Shown here: piece after piece, positions 33,778-43,678 of the stretch | How positions within the stretch are numbered: position 1 is the stretch's first letter | Layout of the letters: every line of letters starts with the position of its first letter | Program-made: the position numbers and the translations under genes | Notes under the pieces: generated by a model | Seen by the model: only the letters and a program-made list of their open reading frames with translations | Database searches by the model: none | Told to the model about the DNA's origin: nothing | Source of the DNA: Paraburkholderia fungorum | Lineage (GTDB): Bacteria > Pseudomonadota > Gammaproteobacteria > Burkholderiales > Burkholderiaceae | Length of the DNA: 64,000 nucleotides | Direction of reading: 5' to 3' | NCBI RefSeq assembly: GCF_003610895.1 | Contig: NZ_MCAS01000001.1 | Coordinates: forward strand, 186,001 to 250,000

Positions 33778-36731
33778 CAGTTGCATCCGTCAGCCGCTTT
33801 CATCGCGCGCGGCCTGTCGTATCGCGAATGCGTTCGACGCTGTCGCCGCTGTGGCGGCTCCCGTCGCTTGCGCTAACGGCAGTCGCCGCCGTGGCGCCGC
33901 ACGTCGCCAACGCCATGCCGTCGATCGCTCAGGACGCCGCCCGTCCGGCGTTTTCGTTCGCAGCCGTACCGTTCGCGCCGTTCAGCGACCCGACCACGCC
34001 TTGCGTATTGCGCTTCGCCGCCGCTCAGGAATGGGCCGCCTCGCCGCTCGCGAAACCCGCGCAACTGCTCGCGGCCTGCCGGGCGGAGGCGGCTGCCGGT
34101 AATCTCGACGCGCGTCTCGTCTATGGGCAAATGGTGCTGTTCGGCTTCGCGGCACGCCCCGACGATGCCGGTCTCGCCATCCTGACGCAGACCGCGCTCG
34201 ACGGTTCGCCTGCCACGCAGCGCGTGGTCGGCGCGCTTTACCACGACGGCTCGCGCGTGCCGAGGGACTATGCCAGCGCACGCCGCTGGCTCGCGCTCGC
34301 GTCGGACAATGGCGACGGCGCCGCGGCCGACATGCTCGGCCTGATGGACTACAACGGCGAAGGCGCAGCGGTCGACTTCGCCTCCGCGTACGCGGCCTTC
34401 GCGCGCTCGGCTGAAAATGGCGACCCGAGTGGCGCGACCCATGCCGGTCAATTGCTGGCGAGCGGCCGGCAAGGCGTGTCTCGCGACGTTCAGGGCAGCG
34501 TTACGTGGTTCATTCAAGGCGCGACGCACGGCGACGCCAAGGGCGCGTTTCTGCTCGGCATCGCGCTGTTGCGCGGCTGGGGTGTCACACAGGATGTCAG
34601 CAACGCAGCGGGCTGGCTCAACGTCGCGGTGACGCGGAACTACACCGAGGCGTACGCCGCGCTCGCCGATCTTTATCTGAGTGGTACAGGCGTTTCGCGC
34701 GACAACCAACGCGGCTTTGCGCTGATGTCGACTGCCGCGCGGCGCGGCTCGATCTACGCGCAGCGTCGGCTTGGCGAACTCTATGCGACCGGCGTCGGCA
34801 CCACGCGCAACGCCGCACTGGCGCGCGTATGGCATCGAAAGGCCGCGCTCGAAGGCGACGCCATGGCGCAATTCGACCTGGCCGTCGAGTACCGCTTCGG
34901 GCTTGGCGGCCCGATCGATCTGGATGCCGCAATCGGATGGATGCGCGGCGCCGCGCGGGCAGGCGTGGCCTCGGCCCAGAACGATCTCGGCGTGATGCTG
35001 CAGCGTGGCGAAGGCGAAGCGCGCAATCCCGTCGAAGCGAAGCAGTGGTATGAACAGGCGTCCGCGCAAGGACTCGGAGTCGCGTCGTTCAATCTCGCGT
35101 CGCTCGCCCAAAGCGGGCTCGGCATGCCGAAGGACCTGGCGCTCGCCTTCCAGCTCGCACGCACGGGCGCTGAGCGTGGCTATGCGCCATCCGCCGTGAT
35201 GGTCGGCAAGATGCTGTTCACCGGCGAAAGCGTGCCGGTCGATAAAGCGCAGGCGCTGGTCTGGTATCGCAAGGCAGCGGACCTCGGCAACGTCGAAGGT
35301 GAACGCGTAACGGGCTGGCAGTACTTTTACGGCGTCGGCACCCCGCGCGACGAAGCGCTCGGCGAACACTATCTGGAACTCGCCGCGCAAGCCGGCGATC
35401 CACAGGCGCAGACCATGCTTGGCCTCGCGCTGCTCGCGCGTCCGTCATCGACCAGCAAGGACAGCGGAAAGGCATGGCTGGTCAAGGCCGCCGCGCAGAA
35501 ATTCGGCCCCGCTTACGCCGCCATGGGCAGCCTCTACGCCAAGGGCGAAGGCATAACGCCCGATCAGGCGAGCGCGGTCAAATGGTTCACACGTGGCGCG
35601 CAATCCAACGATCTCGTCTCGCAGCGCGTGTTGTGCCTCGCCTACGCGAACGGCTCGGGCGTCGCCCGCGATGCGGCAGCCGCGCAACGCTGGTGCCGCG
35701 CTGCCGCGCAGGCGGGCGATGTCCTCGCGATGCGTCAGTTGGCTGTCGGCGTGTCCACCGGCAACGACACGACCGCCCGCGAGCGGGTCTACTGGCAATG
35801 GCGCCTCGCGAATAACGGCGACGCCGTCTACGAATCGATCCTCGGTGACGCGTACGACCAGGGCGATGGCGTAACGGCCGACTTCGGTGCCGCGATGTAC
35901 TGGTTCCGCCGCGCCGCGGCACAGGGCAATGCCTCAGCACAAGCCTCGCTCGCGTGGCATCTGTTCACCGGACTCGGCGGTGAGCGGGATGAACACGAGG
36001 CCTTTGCATGGGCCAGCCGGGCGGCGGACCGCAGTTCGGCTGCGATGGAAATGGTGGGCGACGCCTATCTGAGCGGACGCGGTGTCGCGCAAGACCTCTC
36101 GCTTGCACGCGAATGGCTCGAAAAGGCCGCGGCGGCGGGTTCGTGTGAAGCGGCGAACGATCTCGCGAATCTGTACGACACCGGCGCGGGCACTTCGGTG
36201 CCGCGCGACGACGCACACGCGGTCGGCTGGCATCGCAAAGCCGCCGCGTTGGGATGCGATTCGGCAACCATCGCGCTTGCCCTGCGCGCACAGGCCGCGG
36301 ATGCCACCCATTCGCTCACCCAGCGCTCGACGCATTGGCTCGCCCTCACCACCGACGATACCCGAGCGGCGACGAGCAGCGGCTTACGGGCCTCTGCCGC
36401 TGCAGGCGATAGCGACGCGACATGGAGCGCACTCTCGGCGCTCAACAAGGCCCTGCTGGGCGAACCCTTGCGCCAATACGAGACCGGCATCCGTTTCCTC
36501 GCGGGCGACGGCGTGACGCGCGACGAGGCGCTCGGCGACGCGTGGCTGCAGCGTGCCCAGGCGAGCTTTGCCGCCAAACCGGGCTTGCGTGTTTATGCCG
36601 ACGCCGCCAGGATTGTCGAGCAGCGCGTCGGCGCCGGGCTCACGGCGGCGCAACGGGAGCGGGCGCATCAGTTGGCGGCAAATCTGATCGCCACGGTTCC
36701 TGCCAGCGTGGCCGGGATTGAAGCGCACTGA
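33774..36731 (+). CDS. large Sel1-repeat (SLR) exported protein
   Basis: A 985-residue protein with a signal sequence (about residues 19-48, RMRSTLSPLWRLPSLALTAVAAV, then VANAMPS) and an array of Sel1-like repeats from about residue 130 to the C-terminus. The repeat period is about 36 residues and contains G-A-x2-L-G-x-M-Y-x2-G-type units (for example AQRRLGELYATGVGTTRN and SAQNDLGVMLQRGEGEARN). I count well over fifteen units. SLR solenoids bind other proteins. The start is GTG 33774 in a GTGA overlap with the TPR gene and GAGG upstream; an ATG at 33828 is the alternative and gives a cleaner signal peptide. It is the last gene of the four-gene exported cluster. Confidence 0.82.
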   Translation: MTVASVSRFHRARPVVSRMRSTLSPLWRLPSLALTAVAAVAPHVANAMPSIAQDAARPAFSFAAVPFAPFSDPTTPCVLRFAAAQEWAASPLAKPAQLLAACRAEAAAGNLDARLVYGQMVLFGFAARPDDAGLAILTQTALDGSPATQRVVGALYHDGSRVPRDYASARRWLALASDNGDGAAADMLGLMDYNGEGAAVDFASAYAAFARSAENGDPSGATHAGQLLASGRQGVSRDVQGSVTWFIQGATHGDAKGAFLLGIALLRGWGVTQDVSNAAGWLNVAVTRNYTEAYAALADLYLSGTGVSRDNQRGFALMSTAARRGSIYAQRRLGELYATGVGTTRNAALARVWHRKAALEGDAMAQFDLAVEYRFGLGGPIDLDAAIGWMRGAARAGVASAQNDLGVMLQRGEGEARNPVEAKQWYEQASAQGLGVASFNLASLAQSGLGMPKDLALAFQLARTGAERGYAPSAVMVGKMLFTGESVPVDKAQALVWYRKAADLGNVEGERVTGWQYFYGVGTPRDEALGEHYLELAAQAGDPQAQTMLGLALLARPSSTSKDSGKAWLVKAAAQKFGPAYAAMGSLYAKGEGITPDQASAVKWFTRGAQSNDLVSQRVLCLAYANGSGVARDAAAAQRWCRAAAQAGDVLAMRQLAVGVSTGNDTTARERVYWQWRLANNGDAVYESILGDAYDQGDGVTADFGAAMYWFRRAAAQGNASAQASLAWHLFTGLGGERDEHEAFAWASRAADRSSAAMEMVGDAYLSGRGVAQDLSLAREWLEKAAAAGSCEAANDLANLYDTGAGTSVPRDDAHAVGWHRKAAALGCDSATIALALRAQAADATHSLTQRSTHWLALTTDDTRAATSSGLRASAAAGDSDATWSALSALNKALLGEPLRQYETGIRFLAGDGVTRDEALGDAWLQRAQASFAAKPGLRVYADAARIVEQRVGAGLTAAQRERAHQLAANLIATVPASVAGIEAH

Positions 36732-36762
36732 AATCGAAATCGCGAACTATCAGTCAGCGCTG

Positions 36763-37614
36763 CTAATAAATCCCCATCGCCCCTTCAATACTGCGCACCA
36801 TTGAAACCAGCCGCGGCCCGACATCGCCTTCCAGCTGATTCTCTTTCAACAGATAGGACGGCACCCCGCAGTTGAACACCAGGATCTCGCCGTCGGCCGA
36901 AGGTTTCATTGGCACGGCGACGGCGTGCACTTCCTGGCGCAAGTCGCCGTACGAAACGCAGAAGCCGCGCTCATAGAAGTAATCAATGCTGCTCATCACG
37001 CGCTCGCGAAACGTATTCCATTCATTCGGCGCCTTCACCGCGATCTCATTGCAGAGCGCCTCGCGCCGCTCAGCCGGGAGCGCCGCAAGCAGCGCGCGGC
37101 CCATTGCGGTTCGCACGATCGGATAACTCAGGCCGATATCCGCTGGAAGGCCCAAAGGCGTCGTGCTGCGGCTGCTTTCCAGGTAGACGACATTGAGCCG
37201 GTCGCGCATGCCGAGCGAGACCGAGCCGCGAATCTGATCCGCCAGGTCCTTCATCGAAGCTCGCGCGATCTGCCGCACGCTCAAGCTCGCGAGCAACGGA
37301 TAGCTCAACGACAGCACGGCCGACCCGAGCTGAAACTTGTTGTTCATACGATTGACGCGCAAGTAGCCGAGGCGCGTGAGCGTGTAGGTAAAGCGCGAGA
37401 TCGTGGCCTTGGTCATCCCCGTGCGCGCCGCCAGCTCCGCATTGCCGAGTTGCGATTCGCGCGGCGTAAAGCAATGCAGGATGTCGAGGCCGCGCGCCAA
37501 GGTGGTGGCGAACTGCCGGTCGCCTTCGAACTCGTCGGGCTCGTAGCGCGCCTTCGAATCCAGATAGTCGCTTGCCAGCGCCGCCGGCGCGGAATGCCTG
37601 CTGTTGGCTGCCAT
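36763..37614 (-). CDS. IclR-family regulator
   Basis: A 283-residue regulator: an N-terminal winged helix (about 35-95; TLARGLDILHCF, TGMTKATISRFTYTLTRLGYL) and a C-terminal IclR effector domain (about 110-280; LGLPADIGLSYPIVRTAMGRALLAAL, RGFCVSYGDLRQEVHAVAVPM). A GGGAGA sequence precedes the ATG. It is divergent from the acyl-CoA dehydrogenase operon and likely regulates it through the palindromes at 37667-37689. The effector is probably a carboxylic or aromatic acid handled by that operon. Confidence 0.92.
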   Translation of the reverse strand: MAANSRHSAPAALASDYLDSKARYEPDEFEGDRQFATTLARGLDILHCFTPRESQLGNAELAARTGMTKATISRFTYTLTRLGYLRVNRMNNKFQLGSAVLSLSYPLLASLSVRQIARASMKDLADQIRGSVSLGMRDRLNVVYLESSRSTTPLGLPADIGLSYPIVRTAMGRALLAALPAERREALCNEIAVKAPNEWNTFRERVMSSIDYFYERGFCVSYGDLRQEVHAVAVPMKPSADGEILVFNCGVPSYLLKENQLEGDVGPRLVSMVRSIEGAMGIY

Positions 37615-37666
37615 GATCGTCTCCCTTCAGATAGCCGATTTTGCGCCCGCTGTTCAGCATATCCAA

Positions 37667-37689
37667 ACTCTGTTCTGCAGAGTCGAACA
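37667..37689. promoter_or_regulatory. probable IclR operator
   Basis: Two overlapping inverted repeats: ACTCTG-TTCTG-CAGAGT (37667-37683) and TGTTC-N9-GAACA (37671-37689), in the 143-base gap between the IclR gene and the acyl-CoA dehydrogenase gene. IclR operators are typically imperfect palindromes of this size. Confidence 0.6.
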
Positions 37690-37757
37690 AATCATGCCGG
37701 ATACCTGTAAATCTTCGATAGTGAAGTCATAAATCGACTCACATGACGGAGACAAGC

Positions 37758-38966
37758 ATGACCAGCCATCCCACGCCTTTCGATTCGATGCTCGCCGATG
37801 TCGCGCGTTTCGTTCGTGAAGAAGCGATACCGCGCGAAAACGAGATCGAGCAGGCCGACGCCGTGCCGGCGGATCTCGTCGAGCGCATGCGCGCACTCGG
37901 CTATTTCGGCTGGAGCATTCCGCGCGATTTCGGCGGCGCGGGGCTTTCGACCGAACAACTCGTACGCGGCGCATTCGAGCTTTCGCAAGCCTCGGTGGCA
38001 TTCCGCGCGCGAGTCGGCACCAATACCGGCATCGGCTCGGAAGCACTCGTGGCCGACGGCACCGCTGAGCAGAAGCAACGCTATCTGCCGCGCCTCGCGT
38101 CGGGCGAGCTAACCGGCGCGTTCGCGTTGACCGAAGCGGAAGCCGGCTCGGATGCCACCGCCTTGCGCACCACCGCGCGACGCGACGGCGATCATTACAT
38201 CCTCGACGGCACCAAGTGTTTCATTACCAACGCGCCGATCGCGGACCTGTTCACGGTGATGGCCCGCACCGATCCGGCCACGCCAGGCGCTGCCGGCATT
38301 TCCGCGTTTCTCGTCGAACGCGGCATGCCAGGGCTCTCTACCAGCGCGCCTTACGACAAGATGGGTCAGGCCGGTTCGCCAGTCGGCGACGTGGTGTTCA
38401 AGGCGTGCCGCGTGCCCGCGGCCAATCTGATCGGCGGCGTCGAAGGCCAGGGCTTCCGTACCGCGATGAAGGTATTGAACAAGCAACGCATTCATCTCGC
38501 CGCGCTGTGCACGGGTCCGGCCATGCGGATGCTCGAAGAAGCCGTTGCCTACACATCGAAACGCGAACAGTTCGGCCAGCCTGTCGCCGGGTTCCAGCTC
38601 GTGCAGGCGCTGATCGCCGAATGCCAGACCGAAATCTTCGCCGCGCGCTCGATGATTCTCGAAACCGCTCGCCAACGCGATGCGGGCAAGGACGTCGCAC
38701 TGGAAGCGTCGATGTGCAAGATGTTCGCCTCTGAAATGTGCGGCCGCGTCGCGGATCGCGCGGTCCAGATGCTCGGTGGACGCGGCTACCTCGCGGGCAA
38801 CGCAATCGAGCGGTTCTACCGCGACGTGCGCGCGTTCCGCATTTACGAAGGCACCACGCAGATTCATCAGTTGAACATCGCGAAGATCACGCTGCGGCGC
38901 GCCGCTGAACGCAATCAGGCACAGCCCAAGGACAGCGCGCATGCCGATGCTGCGCGTGCCGCATGA
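37758..38966 (+). CDS. acyl-CoA dehydrogenase
   Basis: A 402-residue FAD enzyme that introduces a double bond into an acyl-CoA. Family motifs: GAFALTEAEAGSDATALRTTA (about residue 115), GFRTAMKVLNKQRIHLAALC (about 230), QMLGGRGYLAGNAIERFYRDVRAFRIYEGTT (about 335-366). The catalytic base fits Glu364 in IYEGTTQIHQ. The start at 37758 has GGAG six bases upstream; the ATG at 37743 is less likely. The gene overlaps the next by four bases (ATGA) and is the first of a four-gene run with an acyl-CoA synthetase, an ACS-type MFS carrier and a hydrolase. The natural acyl chain is unknown. Confidence 0.93.
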   Translation: MTSHPTPFDSMLADVARFVREEAIPRENEIEQADAVPADLVERMRALGYFGWSIPRDFGGAGLSTEQLVRGAFELSQASVAFRARVGTNTGIGSEALVADGTAEQKQRYLPRLASGELTGAFALTEAEAGSDATALRTTARRDGDHYILDGTKCFITNAPIADLFTVMARTDPATPGAAGISAFLVERGMPGLSTSAPYDKMGQAGSPVGDVVFKACRVPAANLIGGVEGQGFRTAMKVLNKQRIHLAALCTGPAMRMLEEAVAYTSKREQFGQPVAGFQLVQALIAECQTEIFAARSMILETARQRDAGKDVALEASMCKMFASEMCGRVADRAVQMLGGRGYLAGNAIERFYRDVRAFRIYEGTTQIHQLNIAKITLRRAAERNQAQPKDSAHADAARAA

Positions 38967-41215
38967 ACACCGCCATGAACAAAGTCATGAACCCAGCCGT
39001 GCACGCCGCAGATACGCTCGACATTCAACGGCTCGTCGAGCCGCGCTCGATCGCGATCATCGGCGCCTCGAACGATCCGAAGTCGATCAGCGGCCAGCCC
39101 ATGCGCTTTCTGATGCAGCACGGTTATCAGGGGGCGCTGTACCCGGTGAATCCGAAGTATGCGCAGATCGACGGCGTAGCGTGCCACGCCAGCATCGCCG
39201 CATTGCCCGCTGCGCCCGATCTCGCGCTGATCCTCGTCGCGGCGCGCCGCGTGCCCGGCATGCTGCGCCAATGTGGCGAAAAAGGAATCCGCTTCGCGAT
39301 CATCTACAGTTCCGGATTCGCTGAAGCGGGCGAAGCCGGCGCTGCCTTACAACGCGAATGCGCGGAAGTCGCGAAAGCGTTCGGCATCCGCGTGATCGGC
39401 CCGAACTGCCAGGGCCTGGTTAGCACCGGCGCGGGCGTCTACGCCGGATTCGGCGCACCGTTCGGTGTCGATTACCGGCGCGGCGGCCTGTCGTTGATTT
39501 CGCAAAGCGGCGGGTTCGGCTGCGCGCTGCTGCTGATGGCCGACGAACTCGGCATCGGCTTGCGGCATTTCATCACCACCGGCAATGAGGCCGACGTCAG
39601 CCTGCTCGATCTGGTCGATGCCTGTATCGCCGACCCGCAGACGTCGCTGATCGCCGCGTATATCGAAGGCCTGAAAGATGCGCGGCGTCTCGTCGACGTT
39701 GCCAACCGCGCGCTCGATGCCGGCAAACCGCTGCTCGCATGGAAAGTCGGCAACACCGCTGACGGCGCCAAGGCGGCCGCGTCGCACACGGCGAATCTGG
39801 GCGGCGCCTCAGCGCTCTATCGCACGGCATTCCGCCAGACCGGCGTAATCGAAGTCACCGATGTCGCCGACCTCGGCGACTACGCCCGCGCGTTCGAAGC
39901 CAAACGTCTGCCGCGCGGCAACCGGATCGCGGTCGTCACGCTCTCGGGCGGCGCCGGCATTCTGATTACCGATGCCTGCGCTGAACGTGGCATGTCCGTG
40001 CCCCCGTTGTCGGCCGCGACGCTCGAGCGGCTCAAACCCATCGTGCCCGCGTTTGCTTCGCTGAACAATCCGGTCGATCTCACGGCGGGCATCCTCGCCG
40101 AGCCGAAGATTTTTGCCGACGCGCTGCAGATCATTGCCGACGATCCGGACATCGATTCCATCGCGATCATGGCCGCTGCGGCGAGCGGCGACGTCGCCCG
40201 CGCGATGGCCGAGGCGATCGTGCGTGTCTACGACGCCACGGCCAAGCCGATGATGCTCGCCTGGAACGCACGCCGCGACATGGCGCGTGAAGCTTACGAG
40301 ATGATCGAAGCGCACGGCGTGCCGCTGTACGCCACCCCCGTGCGTTGCGGACGCGCGTTCGCGGCCTTGTCGGACTATGCCCAGGCACAGCGAAAGCGTG
40401 CCGCGGCACGCCGCGCCGAACCGCTCGCGCAGGCGCGCTACGAGGTCGAACACGCGCGCGCGCTGCTGGCTGCCGGCCAGGGCGACCTGACCGAACACAC
40501 GTCGCAGGCGCTGCTGCGCGACTACGGCATCGAGACGCCGAAGAGCGGGCTCGCCCATCACCGCGACGAGGCATGCGCGATCGCGCGGTCGATCGGCTTT
40601 CCGCTCGTGATCAAGGTGCAATCGCCAGACATTGCGCACAAGACGGAAGCCGGCGCCGTGCGGGTCGGCATTCGCGATGAAGCCACGCTTGCCGACGCCT
40701 TCGACGAAATCGTCACCAATGCGCGCCGCCATGTACCTCACGCGAGAATCGAAGGCGTGCTGGTGCAGGAAGAAATCCGCGACGCGTTTGAGATGATCGT
40801 CGGCATCGAGAACGATGCGTCGTTTGGGCCGGCTGTGATGTGCGGCCTCGGCGGAATCTATGCCGAAGTGCTGAAGGACGTGACGTTCCGGCTCGCACCC
40901 GTCACGCACGCCGACGCTCACGCGATGATCCGCGAACTGCGCGCCTTCGCGATGCTCGATGGCGCGCGCGGCAAACCGCCGGGCGACATCGAGGCGCTCG
41001 TCGAAACGATCGTCGCGCTCTCGGCCATGGCGCTCGACCAGCAGGCGCACCTGAAGGAACTGGATATCAATCCGCTCTTCGTGCTGCCTGCCGGCAAGGG
41101 CGTGCGGGCCGGCGACGCCTTGGCGCGCTGCCTGCCGCGCGCGGGCGCCGCGCATCGTGCGGCCGACGGCACGCACGAAAGCGAGCATTGCGCGGCGAGC
41201 GTCGTGGACGGATAG
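38963..41215 (+). CDS. ADP-forming acyl-CoA synthetase (acetate-CoA ligase-like)
   Basis: A 750-residue cytoplasmic enzyme with the acyl-CoA synthetase (ADP-forming) architecture: CoA-binding Rossmann domain (about 20-115; RSIAIIGASNDPKSI), succinyl-CoA-ligase-like domains (about 155-470) and a C-terminal ATP-grasp part (about 500-720). The phosphorylated histidine is most likely His275 in AASHTANLGG. Such enzymes activate short-chain, branched or aromatic acids, or run in reverse for ATP. The ATG overlaps the acyl-CoA dehydrogenase stop (ATGA). Feeding its product to the dehydrogenase is the simple reading. The exact acid is not known. Confidence 0.9.
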   Translation: MNTAMNKVMNPAVHAADTLDIQRLVEPRSIAIIGASNDPKSISGQPMRFLMQHGYQGALYPVNPKYAQIDGVACHASIAALPAAPDLALILVAARRVPGMLRQCGEKGIRFAIIYSSGFAEAGEAGAALQRECAEVAKAFGIRVIGPNCQGLVSTGAGVYAGFGAPFGVDYRRGGLSLISQSGGFGCALLLMADELGIGLRHFITTGNEADVSLLDLVDACIADPQTSLIAAYIEGLKDARRLVDVANRALDAGKPLLAWKVGNTADGAKAAASHTANLGGASALYRTAFRQTGVIEVTDVADLGDYARAFEAKRLPRGNRIAVVTLSGGAGILITDACAERGMSVPPLSAATLERLKPIVPAFASLNNPVDLTAGILAEPKIFADALQIIADDPDIDSIAIMAAAASGDVARAMAEAIVRVYDATAKPMMLAWNARRDMAREAYEMIEAHGVPLYATPVRCGRAFAALSDYAQAQRKRAAARRAEPLAQARYEVEHARALLAAGQGDLTEHTSQALLRDYGIETPKSGLAHHRDEACAIARSIGFPLVIKVQSPDIAHKTEAGAVRVGIRDEATLADAFDEIVTNARRHVPHARIEGVLVQEEIRDAFEMIVGIENDASFGPAVMCGLGGIYAEVLKDVTFRLAPVTHADAHAMIRELRAFAMLDGARGKPPGDIEALVETIVALSAMALDQQAHLKELDINPLFVLPAGKGVRAGDALARCLPRAGAAHRAADGTHESEHCAASVVDG

Positions 41216-41314
41216 TGACGCGGTGCCGGACCGCTTTGAGATCGGACGTCGCCGGCTTGCCTCACAACACGCACGGCGACGCTCACCGCAGTGGGTATTC
41301 TTCGCGAGACCATC

Positions 41315-42709
41315 ATGCACGGCTATTCGCATTCAGGCACAACGACTCCCGGCGACATCACCCCGGCCGAAGTCGAACGCACTTATCGCAAGATCTTTTT
41401 CCGGCTGATCCCGTTGCTGTTTCTCTGCTACGTAATCAGCTATATCGACCGCGTCAACATCAGCTTCGCCAAGCTGCAGTTCATGCACGACCTCGGCTTC
41501 TCGGAGTCGACCTACGGGCTGGGCGCGGGGCTTTTCTTCATCGGCTACGTACTGTTCGAAGTCCCGAGCAATCTGTGGATGCAGCGCGTCGGCGCACGCC
41601 GCACGCTGTTGCGCATCATGTTCGCGTGGGGACTGGTGTCGAGTCTGATGATGTTCGTACGCACGCCGACGCAGTTCTACGCCATGCGTTTTCTGCTCGG
41701 CGTGACCGAAGCGGGTTTCTTCCCCGGCATCATCTTTTATCTGAGCTGCTGGTTTCCTGGCGCGCGGCGCGCACGCGTGACCGCATTCCTGATGATGGCC
41801 ACGGCGGTGGCGGGCATTGTCGGCGGCCCGATGTCCGGATTCATCATGACGCGGCTGGCGGGTGTCGGCGGCTTGCCGGGCTGGCAGTGGCTATTCCTTC
41901 TGGAAGGCGTGCCTGCCGTGACGCTCGGCATCGCCGCGTTCCTCATGCTCGGCGATAAACCGGACGACGTGAACTGGCTCGACGCGCGCGAAAAGGCGCT
42001 GGTGTCGCGCGAACTCGCCGCCGATGAGAAGACCAAACAAAGCGGTCATCTCGACGGACTGCGCGGCGCGCTCGCCAACCCACGCGTGTATTTCGCGGCG
42101 CTCGTCTATTTCGCGGTGATGATGCCCTTCAACGCGATCGGCTTCTGGGCGCCAACTGTCATTCGCGACATGGGCGTCGCGAACGTGCTCGACGTCGGGC
42201 TATTGTCGGCGCTCGTTTTTATTGCGGCGGCACTCGGCACCTATGTGGTCGGCGCCAGTTCCGACCGGACCATGGAGCGGCGCTGGCACATCGCCGCGAG
42301 CGCCTGCGTGACTGCACTCGCGTTCGCGCTCCTGCCCGCCGCCGGCCATAACGTCGCGCTCGGTGTCGGCTTGCTGGCACTGGCGGCGGCTGCGTCCTAC
42401 GGCGCCTTTGTGGTGTTCTGGACGATTCCGCAGACCTTCTTGCCGCGTTCATCGGCGGCGGGCGGTATTGCGATGATCACAAGCCTCGGCGGCACCGGCG
42501 GCTTCGTGAGTCCGGCGTTCGTCGGTTGGGTCAAGACGCAGACCGGCAGCGCGCAGTTCGGACTGATTGGATTGGCCGTGGTGCTGCTGGCCGGGGTTGT
42601 GTTGATGCTCGTGGTGTTTCCCGCGCCGGGCAGGGGCGTTTCGAACGCCACGTCGGCAGGTAATTCGAATGCGTCGGCACAGCACGGACTCGGGCAGACG
42701 AATCATTGA
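41315..42709 (+). CDS. ACS-family MFS transporter
   Basis: A 464-residue anion:cation symporter type MFS carrier (SYIDRVNISFAKLQF in TM1, GLGAGLFFIGYVLFEVPSNLWMQ across TM2-3, GVTEAGFFPGIIFYLSCWFP in TM4). It likely imports the acid consumed by the upstream synthetase and dehydrogenase. The start at 41315 (MHGYSHSG) is preferred over a GTG at 41291; neither has a strong ribosome binding site. The 99-base gap after the synthetase gene and the same direction suggest one operon. Confidence 0.88.
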   Translation: MHGYSHSGTTTPGDITPAEVERTYRKIFFRLIPLLFLCYVISYIDRVNISFAKLQFMHDLGFSESTYGLGAGLFFIGYVLFEVPSNLWMQRVGARRTLLRIMFAWGLVSSLMMFVRTPTQFYAMRFLLGVTEAGFFPGIIFYLSCWFPGARRARVTAFLMMATAVAGIVGGPMSGFIMTRLAGVGGLPGWQWLFLLEGVPAVTLGIAAFLMLGDKPDDVNWLDAREKALVSRELAADEKTKQSGHLDGLRGALANPRVYFAALVYFAVMMPFNAIGFWAPTVIRDMGVANVLDVGLLSALVFIAAALGTYVVGASSDRTMERRWHIAASACVTALAFALLPAAGHNVALGVGLLALAAAASYGAFVVFWTIPQTFLPRSSAAGGIAMITSLGGTGGFVSPAFVGWVKTQTGSAQFGLIGLAVVLLAGVVLMLVVFPAPGRGVSNATSAGNSNASAQHGLGQTNH

Positions 42710-42871
42710 AATACGTGGCGGTTGCGGTTGCGGTTGCGGTGACCTGATGCGCCGTTCGAGCGCGAGAATTCGTAGCCCGGTTGATTTTCTGGTGACGGCG
42801 CGGGCAACCTGATGGATCCTTGGGTTGCCACGCTCATCTGGCTCACCAGGCTCACCAGGACAACACCGCTC

Positions 42872-43678
42872 ATGGAATTCCACGACGACGATCTCACCCA
42901 TTTCGAAGCCCACGGTGCGGCCCCGCTGCCCGCTTCGAGCGATCAAGGCTACGTCGAGCACGAAGGGGCGCGAATCTGGTACGCGTCATACGGAACCGGC
43001 ACGCCGGTCATCCTGCTGCACGGCGGTCTGGGGCATAGCGGCAACTGGGGCTATCAGGTGCCGGCGCTGGTCGGCTCCGGGCACCGCGTGGTCGTGATCG
43101 ACAGCCGCGGCCACGGCCGCAGCACCCGCGACGCGCGTCCCTATAAGTATGAGCTGATGGCCTCCGACGTTCTGGCCGTGATGGACACGTTGCAGCTCGA
43201 GCGCGCCGCGATGGCAGGTTGGAGCGACGGCGCCTGCATCGCGATGGTGTTGGGTCACCACGCCCCCGAGCGGGTTGCGGGCGTGTTCTTCTTCGGTTGC
43301 AACATGGATCCGGGCGGGACCAAAGAATTCGTGCCGACGCCGCTTATCGACCGGTGTTTCGCGCGGCATGCCAAAGACTATGCGCAGCTCTCGGCCACGC
43401 CCGGCGACTTCGACGCATTCGTTGGCGCGGTCAGCGAAATGATGAGAACCGAGCCGAACTATTCCGCCCACGATCTGGCGAGGATTCGCGTGCCGGTTGC
43501 GATCGTCCAGAGCGAACACGACGAGTTCATCAAGCCGGAGCACGCCGACTACCTTGCCCGCAGTATTCCCGGCGCGGCGTTGCTTCTCCTGCCGGGCGTG
43601 AGTCATTTCGCTCCGCTGCAACGGCTGGCGCAATTCAACAGCGCCCTGCTCGGGTTTCTGAGGCAGATTCTTCCCTGA
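42872..43678 (+). CDS. alpha/beta hydrolase
   Basis: A 268-residue alpha/beta hydrolase. The nucleophile is Ser118 in G-W-S-D-G; the acid is probably the Asp in SEHDEFI and the base the His in GVSHFAP. The oxyanion loop LLHGGLGHSGNW and strand/turn VIDSRGHGRST are typical of esterases and C-C hydrolases. The start at 42872 (MEFHDD) gives the family's normal length. It follows the MFS gene by 162 bases; a terminator-like hairpin lies downstream. It could hydrolyse an ester or lactone feeding the acyl-CoA pathway; the substrate is unknown. Confidence 0.87.
   Translation: MEFHDDDLTHFEAHGAAPLPASSDQGYVEHEGARIWYASYGTGTPVILLHGGLGHSGNWGYQVPALVGSGHRVVVIDSRGHGRSTRDARPYKYELMASDVLAVMDTLQLERAAMAGWSDGACIAMVLGHHAPERVAGVFFFGCNMDPGGTKEFVPTPLIDRCFARHAKDYAQLSATPGDFDAFVGAVSEMMRTEPNYSAHDLARIRVPVAIVQSEHDEFIKPEHADYLARSIPGAALLLLPGVSHFAPLQRLAQFNSALLGFLRQILP

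Noticed and set aside
39809..41332. Antisense 507-residue ORF over the acyl-CoA synthetase
   Set aside because: No family resemblance and overlaps a gene with a catalytic motif in the correct frame.
42716..42740. Hexamer run GGTTGC after the ACS-type MFS gene
   Set aside because: Only about four units; too short to treat as more than simple sequence.
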